From NCBI GenBank assembly GCA_002708475.1, contig PAOL01000056.1, forward strand, positions 19,135-53,236: a stretch of DNA of 34,102 nt, given 5' to 3'. The notes under the pieces are model-generated. The model made no database searches and was not told where the DNA came from. It saw only the letters and a list, made by a program, of their open reading frames with translations. The DNA comes from Oleispira sp. Lineage in GTDB: Bacteria; Pseudomonadota; Gammaproteobacteria; Pseudomonadales; Oceanobacteraceae. Positions 23,451 through 31,446 of this stretch are shown here, one piece after another. Every line of letters begins with the position of its first letter. Position 1 is the first letter of the stretch. Both the position numbers and the translations under genes were made by a program.

Positions 23451-24122
23451 ATGGTATCGACAGGTGAAAACCCGATAAGTCACTCCCCATCGATTCAAGC
23501 TACATTAACTCGTTGGGTCATTGCTCTGCTAGTAGCCACCTTTGCTACTTTCAGCGTATTTTGGATGATGCAGGGCTTAATTTCTTCAGGTAACTCGGTC
23601 GTTAATGAAGAAAGTTTTGGCCGTTTAATCGAGTTTGTTGATGTCTCGCAAGATGACGATGTACAAACTAAGCAGAATAAAGTTAATAAGCCACCAACGC
23701 CACCTGCCGAGCCGCCAAAGCCTGAATTACCTAAACCAAATGTTCAAGCGCAATCGGCAAACTCTTTTGATATTGGTGCAATTGATCTTTCGGCTGACTT
23801 AAATATTGATGCTGGTTTAGCAGGATCGGGTGGTGATGGGGAATTTTTACCTATCGTAAAAGTAGCACCACAATATCCAAGGCGCGCATTGCAGAAAGGT
23901 ATTGAAGGCCATGTGACGGTTGAGTTTACGGTAACTGCATTAGGTACAGTGGTTGACCCTAAGGTGATTGATGCTAATCCACCGACTGTTTTTAATCGCG
24001 CTGCTATGAATGCAGTAAAAAAATTCAAATACAAACCTAAAATAGTGGATGGTAAAGCGCAAGCGGTGACAGGTGTGCGTAACATTATTCGGTTTGAGTT
24101 AGATAAAAGTAGTAAGAAATAA
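23451..24122 (+). CDS. tonB: TonB family energy transducer
   Basis: The 223-aa product is anchored by a helix at about residues 23-47 and has a short Pro-rich spacer (K-P-P-T-P-P-A-E-P-P-K-P). It ends in a TonB C-terminal domain with the signature P-Q-Y-P-R-R-A and the later G-H-V-T-V-E-F-T-V. The spacer is short, as in TonB2-type proteins. The start chosen is the ATG at 23451, one base after the exbD stop; the frame extends upstream to 23394 but that would overlap exbD by 56 bases. Its position between exbD and the TPR gene matches the Vibrio tonB2 order. It presumably contacts the E-E-V-V-A-I-G box of the receptor at 15148. Confidence 0.92.
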   Translation: MVSTGENPISHSPSIQATLTRWVIALLVATFATFSVFWMMQGLISSGNSVVNEESFGRLIEFVDVSQDDDVQTKQNKVNKPPTPPAEPPKPELPKPNVQAQSANSFDIGAIDLSADLNIDAGLAGSGGDGEFLPIVKVAPQYPRRALQKGIEGHVTVEFTVTALGTVVDPKVIDANPPTVFNRAAMNAVKKFKYKPKIVDGKAQAVTGVRNIIRFELDKSSKK

Positions 24123-24156
24123 ATTAAAGAGCTAATTGTGAAGGCTGGAGTTCATA

Positions 24157-25578
24157 ATGAAAGCAATGAAATTAAATAGAATGAATTTAAGTACTAAGCA
24201 CTCTAAAAATGTACTGTCGTCTTTACTGCTCACTACTTGTATAGGTATGTCAGTTGTAGCCTCGCCTGTTGTGCTTGCTGAAACGACTGCGACTGATAGT
24301 TCAAGCGTTAAAAATAGTTCGAGCGCAAAGAACAGCTCAGTCTCAGGTAATAACGAAGTTGTAAAAAAGAAGAAACGTGTACGCCGTGCGCAAACTATGC
24401 GACCAAAAGTATTTAAGAAATTAGATAAAGTTCGTGAACTTTCAGATGCAAAGGATTATGAAGGTGCAATTTCTGCTTTAGAAAGTTTATCTAAAATGAA
24501 GCGTAATTCTTACGAAACGGCCATGACCTGGAATATGTATGCTTATATGTATTTCAATAAAGAAGATTATGGTTCAGCGGCTGAAGCGTATGAGAAAATA
24601 ATCTCAGGAAAACGAGTTCCTGAAAGTTTGATGCAAACCACCCTGTATAGTTTGGCTAAACTGTATTTGATTCAACAAAAATATACGCTGGCTTTGGAGT
24701 CTCTTAATCATTGGTTTGAGGTTGTTGAAAAACCTAGTGCACAATCTTATATATTGCGTGCTCAGGTTTATTATCAGCTAGAAAATTATAAAAAAGCTTT
24801 GCCAGATGTGAAGCAGGCAATATCAAACACCGTTGCACAAGGTAAAAAACCTCGTGAAAATTGGTTGTTAATGGAACGCGCTGTTTATTTTCAAAACAAA
24901 GATTATGTATCGATGGAACGTTGTTTGAAGGATTTGATTGCTTATTATCCTAAATCGGCTTCAGTCGCTCAGTACTGGGTACAGCTATCTGCTATTTACA
25001 ATGAGTTAGGCAAGTCAGAGTTAGAGCTATCAACCCTAGAAACAGCTTATGAGCAAGGGTTGCTCACAAAAGAAGAGCAGCTAGTAAACTTAGCGCAAGC
25101 GATGCTTGGAAAAGAAATTCCCTATAAGTCGGCGCAGATAATGTTGATGGGAATGAAAAATAAGCACATTGAAGAGAATGCAAAAAATCTTTCACTTCTG
25201 GGTGACGCCTTAATGCTTGCAAAAGAATATGAGCAAGCAATTTCTGTCATGGCTAAAGCGGCAGGTTTATCGGATTCAGCTAAGGACTATTATAAGTTAG
25301 CTCAGATTCATACAGAGCGACAAGAATGGAATGATGCCTTAGTAAATGTAGATAAAGCTATTGAAAAGAATGATGTAAGCTCAAAGCAAGCGATTAAAGT
25401 AAATGAAGCTAGAATCCTTAAAGGCTTAGTCTTGTTTAATATGAAAGATCTGCTATTAGCCAAGGCCGAGTTTGAACTAGCATCTGAGTCTACTGGAACT
25501 GAGAAAATGGCGGGTCAGTGGTTGACATACATCGCGAGTGAAGAAAAGAGAATGGCTTTCTTAGCAGGGTCAGAATAA
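24157..25578 (+). CDS. TPR protein of the TonB2-type operon
   Basis: The 473-aa product has a signal peptide (residues 1-42, ending V-L-A). A Ser/Asn/Lys-rich low-complexity linker (about 47-85) includes a basic run (V-K-K-K-K-R-V-R-R). Tetratricopeptide-like helical repeats run from about residue 95 to 460, with Y-x-x-A and A-L-x-x-Y/W spacing, for example Y-E-G-A-I-S-A-L-E and Y-G-S-A-A-E-A-Y-E. The same gene type ends the Vibrio tonB2 operons. It probably acts in the periplasm or outer membrane as a scaffold for the TonB complex. It is the last gene of the operon, 34 bases after tonB with a GGAG ribosome binding site, and is closed by a strong terminator. Confidence 0.88.
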   Translation: MKAMKLNRMNLSTKHSKNVLSSLLLTTCIGMSVVASPVVLAETTATDSSSVKNSSSAKNSSVSGNNEVVKKKKRVRRAQTMRPKVFKKLDKVRELSDAKDYEGAISALESLSKMKRNSYETAMTWNMYAYMYFNKEDYGSAAEAYEKIISGKRVPESLMQTTLYSLAKLYLIQQKYTLALESLNHWFEVVEKPSAQSYILRAQVYYQLENYKKALPDVKQAISNTVAQGKKPRENWLLMERAVYFQNKDYVSMERCLKDLIAYYPKSASVAQYWVQLSAIYNELGKSELELSTLETAYEQGLLTKEEQLVNLAQAMLGKEIPYKSAQIMLMGMKNKHIEENAKNLSLLGDALMLAKEYEQAISVMAKAAGLSDSAKDYYKLAQIHTERQEWNDALVNVDKAIEKNDVSSKQAIKVNEARILKGLVLFNMKDLLLAKAEFELASESTGTEKMAGQWLTYIASEEKRMAFLAGSE

Positions 25579-25620
25579 TTATAAATTGAAGTATTTTTAG
25601 CGCGTATATCTTATAAAATC

Positions 25621-25655
25621 AAAGCCTATTTATGAAAATAAATAGGCTTTTTTTG
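25621..25655 (+). terminator. Strong Rho-independent terminator of the TonB operon
   Basis: A perfect 13-base stem (AAAGCCTATTTAT at 25621-25633, complement at 25638-25650) with the stable GAAA loop runs into a T-rich tail. It lies 42 bases after the TPR stop and should separate the operon from the phosphatase gene. Confidence 0.95.
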
Positions 25656-25844
25656 TTTTTAATTGTTAATTAATGGGATGTTTAACAGCGTGTTAATAAT
25701 TAATACATAAAAGAATTGTAGTATGCGGTTTCTAAATTAATAAGCGCATAGATCACATAGAGAATGAGTGTCGTGTTCTTTTGAGCTAGTAATAACCAGA
25801 AATGTTTGTACAAAATAACTCTTAGTATTAGTTGGATTTTAATT

Positions 25845-27713
25845 ATGACACTTAAAACAGATTTAACTCGCCGTTCTTTTATAAAATCTGCAGCCGCTGG
25901 CGCTGGTGCAGTCGCGGTTCCTATGGCGATCACTGGTTGTGGTGGTGATGATAATGATGACTCTTTGTCGTTATCTGATTCTAAACTTGTTGTTGCTTTT
26001 GGGCACGGCGTGGCTTCAGGCGATCCTTTATCTGATCGAGTGATTGTATGGACGCGTGTGACGCTTACTGATGATGATATTGCGGCTGATAAATCAGTAC
26101 CGGTTGAATGGAAAGTCGCTACTGATGAAACGATGACCAATATCGTGTCTTCTGGAATTACAGAAACAAATTCAGATGTCGATTACACTGTAAAAATTGA
26201 TGCTGAAGGATTATCACCAAATACTACTTATTATTATCAATTTACGGGTCCTCTAGAAGTAACGACGGATGTTGGTCAAACTAAGACTTTGCCAGTAGGC
26301 TATGTTGAGAGTGTTAAGTTAGCGGTGTGTTCTTGTGCTAATTACCCTGCGGGTTACTTTAATGTTTATCAGGCAATCGCACAGTCCGACGCTGATGTTG
26401 TTATTCATCTTGGTGATTACATTTATGAATACCAAACTGGCGTATATCCGGTAATTTCAGTTGCAGGTCGTGCACCAGATGAATTATCAGAAGTGATAAC
26501 ACTTGATCAATATCGTGGACGCTATGCTCAATATCGTATTGATGAAAAAGCACAGCTAGTTCATAAAACTAAACCTTTTATTTGTGTTTGGGATGATCAT
26601 GAATTGGCTAATGATTCATACACTGATGGTGCTGAGAATCATAATGAAGGCGAAGGTGATTACGCTGATCGTAGAGCGGCCGCTTTTCAGGCTTATCATG
26701 AGTGGTTACCTATTCGCACAGATTCAAATATTGAAAAAATATATCGTAACTTTAAATTTGGCGAACTAGTTTCATTGAATATGCTAGACACTCGCCATAT
26801 CGCGCGTGATCAATCAATTTCAACGACTGATTTATTAACCTCTACAGATGCAACTGCTTTGTTGATGGATTCTACCCGTCGCTTAATTGGCGATGAGCAG
26901 TTGTCTTGGCTAGTACAGGAATGGACTAACTCAAGTACAACATGGGAGGTTTTAGGGCAGCAGGTGCTAATGGGGCGTATGTTTGTTCCCGTTGAACTAT
27001 TACTTTCTCTGGGGGCCTTAATCGCTAAGTTAGAGGCAGGCTTAGATGCTTCGACTGAGCAGATTGCTGTTAATACAGCTATTGGCGAGTTATATGCGTT
27101 AAAACTGCGTTTGAATGCTGGCGACCCTACACTGACTGATGCTGAAAAGCTAAGATTGTCGTCAACAGCGCCTTATAATTTAGATGCTTGGGATGGTTAT
27201 TTTATTGAACGTGAGCGAGTTCTTCAGGGAGCCGACTCATTGAATAAAAATATAATTACTTTGGCAGGTGATACACATAATGCTTGGGCAAGTGATTTGC
27301 ATGTTCTTGATCAGGTAACGGGTGAACTAAGTGAGAGTTCTATTGGTGTTGAGTTCGCAACATCTTCTGTTACTTCACCTGGATTTGATCAATATTTAGC
27401 ACTTGAAGCCGCTGATAAAATTGGTTTTGAGAGCTCGGTTATCGCTTTGATTGACGACTTGAAGTACATGGATTCAAATCGTCGAGGTTTCTTAGAAGTA
27501 ACGTTTACACCGGATGTTGCAACAGCGCAATGGAACTTCATTGATGACGTTACCGTGAATGAGAGTATCTCTGACACAATTACAACGAATAGCAGTTATA
27601 TTGAGCTGGCAGCCGATGGTATGACGCCAGTGGCTAAGGCTGCTAAATTTGAGGTATATCCATACAGTTCAGGTCGTTCTGATGCGAATACCTTGATCCC
27701 TGTAATTGAGTAA
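25845..27713 (+). CDS. phoD: PhoD-like alkaline phosphatase/phosphodiesterase, Tat-exported
   Basis: The 622-aa product hydrolyses phosphate esters outside the cytoplasm. The ATG at 25845 gives a twin-arginine signal (R-R-S-F-I-K at residues 9-14). The signal also contains I-T-G-C with Cys at 32, a lipobox, so it may be a Tat lipoprotein. A TTG 13 codons earlier (25806) is unlikely to be used because it would bury the Tat motif. An Ig-like PhoD N-domain (about 45-150) precedes the metallophosphatase domain, with H-L-G-D-Y at 188-192, W-D-D-H-E at 249-253 and G-D-T-H-N at 475-479 as metal/catalytic motifs. It stands alone, between two terminators. No convincing Pho box is visible in its 194-base leader. 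Its place after a Pho-box-regulated TonB system fits phosphate scavenging. Confidence 0.93.
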   Translation: MTLKTDLTRRSFIKSAAAGAGAVAVPMAITGCGGDDNDDSLSLSDSKLVVAFGHGVASGDPLSDRVIVWTRVTLTDDDIAADKSVPVEWKVATDETMTNIVSSGITETNSDVDYTVKIDAEGLSPNTTYYYQFTGPLEVTTDVGQTKTLPVGYVESVKLAVCSCANYPAGYFNVYQAIAQSDADVVIHLGDYIYEYQTGVYPVISVAGRAPDELSEVITLDQYRGRYAQYRIDEKAQLVHKTKPFICVWDDHELANDSYTDGAENHNEGEGDYADRRAAAFQAYHEWLPIRTDSNIEKIYRNFKFGELVSLNMLDTRHIARDQSISTTDLLTSTDATALLMDSTRRLIGDEQLSWLVQEWTNSSTTWEVLGQQVLMGRMFVPVELLLSLGALIAKLEAGLDASTEQIAVNTAIGELYALKLRLNAGDPTLTDAEKLRLSSTAPYNLDAWDGYFIERERVLQGADSLNKNIITLAGDTHNAWASDLHVLDQVTGELSESSIGVEFATSSVTSPGFDQYLALEAADKIGFESSVIALIDDLKYMDSNRRGFLEVTFTPDVATAQWNFIDDVTVNESISDTITTNSSYIELAADGMTPVAKAAKFEVYPYSSGRSDANTLIPVIE

Positions 27714-27730
27714 CTTTTAACTGTATTGAT

Positions 27731-27765
27731 AGCCTTGCTAGATAATTGTTTAGCAGGGCTTTTTT
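27731..27765 (+). terminator. Rho-independent terminator after phoD
   Basis: Arms AGCCTTGCTA (27731-27740) and TAGCAGGGCT (27751-27760), pairing with one G-T wobble around a 10-base loop, are followed by five T. It lies 18 bases after the phoD stop. Confidence 0.85.
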
Positions 27766-27837
27766 GTATCAGTTAAAAATGCGATAAGGGCCAATAAGTG
27801 ATAAGTTAGTGCTTTCAGTTTTCAACTCGGCGCACGA

Positions 27838-30800
27838 ATGTTCAAACTCTACCATTCTAATGATCTTGATGTTTTAAAAGAGCTATTAGTTCACCAAATG
27901 CAGCAGGGTGATAGCGACCCTTTTATTCCAGAACAAATCTTGGTGCAAAGCCAAGGTATGGCCCATTGGTTGAAGTTGCAGATAGCTGAATCGTTAGGCA
28001 TTGCCGCTAATATTGAATTCCCCTTACCGTCGAGTTTTGTTTGGAAAGTATACAATTCGGTTAAGCCAGACTTACCAGAGCGTTCCCATTTCGAAAAAGA
28101 ATCAATGACATGGAAATTAACGCGCCTTTTACCCATATTGATCAATGAGGAAGAGAATAAAGAGCTGTTTGCGCCGATTGCTCATTATTTAGACGCTAAA
28201 TCTGGGTCTGATAATAAAACAGACGACAGGGGGATTAACCAGCAAAAAGTTTTCGCCCTTGCCGAAAAAATCGCTGATACTTTTGATCAATATTTAGTCT
28301 ATCGTCCAGATTGGTTATTAGCTTGGGAAGCAGGCGAAGATGAAATCAAAGACGGTGATATTAGTCATCAACCTTGGCAGCCTGAACTGTGGCGTCGCCT
28401 TGTGGCTGATAGTGAACAACTGGGTCATAGCTTATTCCACAGAGCACGTCTAACTGATCAGCTGGTTGATATTGTTCGGGAAGGTAGAGAAGGCTTAAAA
28501 GACTTATTACCAACCAGTTCGGCTGAACAACCTTCACGTATCTTTGTTTTTGGTATTGCAGCACTTCCAGGAACTTACTGGCAGGTACTGAATGCCATCA
28601 GTGAACATGTGGATGTGCATTTCTTTTTATTAAACCCTTGTCGTAATTATTGGGGGGATATTGTTAGTGAAAAGAGCCGTGCGAAATTGCTACAAAAAGA
28701 TGCTAGCTTGGCGAACTACTTTACCGTGGGGAATCCTTTATTAGCATCGTGGGGTAAGTTAGGCCGAGATTTCGTGACATTAACCCATGAAGCAGCGAAT
28801 GAAGGTGGCAGAGAAACCTACTTTCAAGATATTGAAGCCTATGTAGATAGCCGTAAAGCGTGTGATAGAAATCTATTACAGAATATTCAAAATGATTTCT
28901 TAGAGCTGAATAATCGCAGTGAAGCGGCTTTCGGAATCACAGCTTTAGAAAACAGTCAGGCCAAGGTAGCGATTAATAATACAGATCAAAGTATTCAATT
29001 TGTTAGTGCTCACTCGCCATTGAGGGAAGTACAAACCTTATTTGATCAAATGCTAACCTGGTTTGATGAAGATGCTGCGAGCGATAGCGCAGTTACTCCT
29101 GATATTGGAGAACCATTAAAGCCCCGTGATATTTTAGTCATGGTGCCTGATATTGATATTTATGCACCTTATATCGAAGCCGTATTTGGCTCGGCTGCGG
29201 ATGACCAGAGAATTCCTTGGGCCATTGCCGACCAAGCATTAAATAAAGAAAATTTAATCATTGATTCGTTTCTGCGTTTATTGCAATTACCCAATAGTCG
29301 TTTAACGATTACTGACGTCATTGAGTTTTTAGAAGTCCCCGCAGTTGGACAAAAGTTCGAAATAGAACTGCAAGACCTTGATCAAATTAAGAATTGGTTA
29401 ACCAAAGCTAATATTCGCTGGGGTCTAGATAAATCGCATCGTGCGGATTTAGGTTTACCAAGTTGGGATGATAATAGTTGGTTTAAAGGATTACAGCAGT
29501 TAATTCTTGGCCTAGTGATGCCAGATAATGCTCATGCTTTAGATCAGGATTGGCCGGTCCCCGGTGTTATGGGAAGCCAGGGAGAGCTACTTGGCAAGCT
29601 TATGGCTTTTGTTGATCAACTTGGTCACTGGTATGAAGTATTAAGCGATCAGAAAAAATCTCGGAATCCGCTAAAGAAAGAAGAATGGCAAGATTTATTG
29701 TTAACCTTAATTAATGATTTTTATCCGCAGCAGGCTTTCGATGAAAATGGATTAAGCGATCAAGTTGTTCTACAAAAAGTGCGAGATCAAATTCAGCGCT
29801 GGCAGCAAGAATTGGAGTTAGCAGGATTTGTTGAAGGGCTAAATCATGGCGTAGTACTGCAATATCTAACAAGTTGTTTAACCAAACAAGTCGGCTGGCA
29901 GCGCTTTCTTGCAGGGCCAGTCAACTTCTGTACCTTGATGCCGATGCGGAGTATTCCGTTTAAAATTATTTGCATGTTAGGTATGAATGACGAAGATTAT
30001 CCACGCCGAGTGCCGCCACAAGGTTTCGATTTAATGGCCCAAGGTCAGTATCGTCGAGGAGACCGATCACGCCGCGAAGATGACCGCTACTTATTTTTAG
30101 AAGCGGTTGTTGCAGCGCAGAAAAAACTTTATATCAGCTATCGTGGTCGTGATAGCCGAGAAAATAATGAATTACAGCCTTGTGTACTGGTGAGTGAATT
30201 AATTGATTACATTAGTAATGGTTATGTGATTTCAGGTGATGAAGATTTATCTCACAAAGAAAGTGAAAAGAGACTCAGAAAGTATTTAATATCAGAGCAG
30301 TTACTGCAGCCGTTTAATACGGCATATTTCTCTTCAGATAAAAATAAAAGTTATCATAATTTATGGCAGCAAGTTGCCTGTGTCAGTAATGAATTAGAAA
30401 CAGCCTCCACAGAGGATAAAATACGAATTTATCAAACATCATCTTTTATTCCTGAAGCATTAGATGATGATCGTGATGACAGTATACGTTTGTATCCCGA
30501 ACTTGATGACATTAAGCAGTGTTTAATCAATCCCGCTAAGTTTTTTATGCAAAGGCGTCTCAATGTGAATCTCACGCAGTACTGGGATGAAACAGACGTT
30601 GATGAACCCTTTGCATTGGATAATTTACAGGCATATTTGCTTAATGAGGCGATTTTAGAAACCCATTTAGAAGGCCGTTCAGAAGACTTTAAACAGCAGC
30701 AAAAATCATTAGGTTTATTGCCTGCTGCGGGTTTTTCAGAATACGTATTAAATCAAAGTGAACATAAAATTGCTCCTTTACTTGAAGAACTAAATAGTCA

Positions 30801-31446
30801 TTTTCCTACCTTTGAAAAAATGCCACCACAAAGTGATTGTATTACGATTTCTGATTATCAGTTGAATGGTCAGTTAGAACATTTAATGAATGGCGAAGCG
30901 GGTCAACACGTTTTTCATTTTCGTAGTGGTGGGTTTAAGGCAAAGCAAATTCTCAATCTCTGGCTGGAGCATTTATTTTCCTGCGCTCGAGATGACAAAA
31001 ATACAATGGCCAGTAGCATTGGTTTAGGCATTGATAAAGAAGGCTGTGTAGAAAAGTGTGAATTTACACCGATAGGAAAAGACGCAGCAAAAGATTATTT
31101 ATTGCAGCTAATTGAATTTGTGAATCTTTGCTATATCCAGCCTCAACCTTTCTTTCTGTCTATTGCATTGGATTACTTAACAGCAGAGTCGGAAAAGAAA
31201 GAAAGCATTTTACATCAAGCATCCGATAGCGAATTTAGTCAGTTAAATGATGAGTTTGTGCAGCGCTGTTTTTCTAAAGTATTAGCTGAAGATGAATTTC
31301 AGTTTTTAAATGATCATATTTCTTTATGGCAGGCGCTATTACAGCCGTTATTAGATCATAAGGTTCTTGAACAAGACGAAGATGAGCAAGGCGGTACTGA
31401 GAAAAATAACAGTGCGAAAGCAGAAAAAGGAGGGCGAGGAAAATGA
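27838..31446 (+). CDS. recC: RecBCD exonuclease V, RecC (gamma) subunit
   Basis: The 1202-aa product is the Chi-recognising subunit of RecBCD, which processes double-strand breaks for RecA loading. The N-terminus Y-H-S-N-D-L and the stretch V-Q-S-Q-G-M-A-H-W-L-K (about residues 37-48) are typical of RecC. So is G-M-N-D-E-D-Y-P-R, with R-R-G-D-R-S-R-R-E-D-D-R-Y-L-F-L-E-A following, in the second inactive helicase-like half. It is somewhat longer than E. coli RecC (1122 aa). The C-terminal tail is charged and low-complexity (Glu/Asp/Lys/Gly). The start has only a weak ribosome binding site. The stop TGA (31444-31446) overlaps the recB ATG in an ATGA, so translation is coupled. There is no ptrA gene between the two, unlike E. 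coli. Confidence 0.95.
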   Translation: MFKLYHSNDLDVLKELLVHQMQQGDSDPFIPEQILVQSQGMAHWLKLQIAESLGIAANIEFPLPSSFVWKVYNSVKPDLPERSHFEKESMTWKLTRLLPILINEEENKELFAPIAHYLDAKSGSDNKTDDRGINQQKVFALAEKIADTFDQYLVYRPDWLLAWEAGEDEIKDGDISHQPWQPELWRRLVADSEQLGHSLFHRARLTDQLVDIVREGREGLKDLLPTSSAEQPSRIFVFGIAALPGTYWQVLNAISEHVDVHFFLLNPCRNYWGDIVSEKSRAKLLQKDASLANYFTVGNPLLASWGKLGRDFVTLTHEAANEGGRETYFQDIEAYVDSRKACDRNLLQNIQNDFLELNNRSEAAFGITALENSQAKVAINNTDQSIQFVSAHSPLREVQTLFDQMLTWFDEDAASDSAVTPDIGEPLKPRDILVMVPDIDIYAPYIEAVFGSAADDQRIPWAIADQALNKENLIIDSFLRLLQLPNSRLTITDVIEFLEVPAVGQKFEIELQDLDQIKNWLTKANIRWGLDKSHRADLGLPSWDDNSWFKGLQQLILGLVMPDNAHALDQDWPVPGVMGSQGELLGKLMAFVDQLGHWYEVLSDQKKSRNPLKKEEWQDLLLTLINDFYPQQAFDENGLSDQVVLQKVRDQIQRWQQELELAGFVEGLNHGVVLQYLTSCLTKQVGWQRFLAGPVNFCTLMPMRSIPFKIICMLGMNDEDYPRRVPPQGFDLMAQGQYRRGDRSRREDDRYLFLEAVVAAQKKLYISYRGRDSRENNELQPCVLVSELIDYISNGYVISGDEDLSHKESEKRLRKYLISEQLLQPFNTAYFSSDKNKSYHNLWQQVACVSNELETASTEDKIRIYQTSSFIPEALDDDRDDSIRLYPELDDIKQCLINPAKFFMQRRLNVNLTQYWDETDVDEPFALDNLQAYLLNEAILETHLEGRSEDFKQQQKSLGLLPAAGFSEYVLNQSEHKIAPLLEELNSHFPTFEKMPPQSDCITISDYQLNGQLEHLMNGEAGQHVFHFRSGGFKAKQILNLWLEHLFSCARDDKNTMASSIGLGIDKEGCVEKCEFTPIGKDAAKDYLLQLIEFVNLCYIQPQPFFLSIALDYLTAESEKKESILHQASDSEFSQLNDEFVQRCFSKVLAEDEFQFLNDHISLWQALLQPLLDHKVLEQDEDEQGGTEKNNSAKAEKGGRGK

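Noticed and set aside
25806-25844. A TTG start that adds 13 residues to PhoD.
   Set aside because: It would add a hydrophobic stretch before the twin-arginine motif. The ATG at 25845 places R-R at residues 9-10 as expected.
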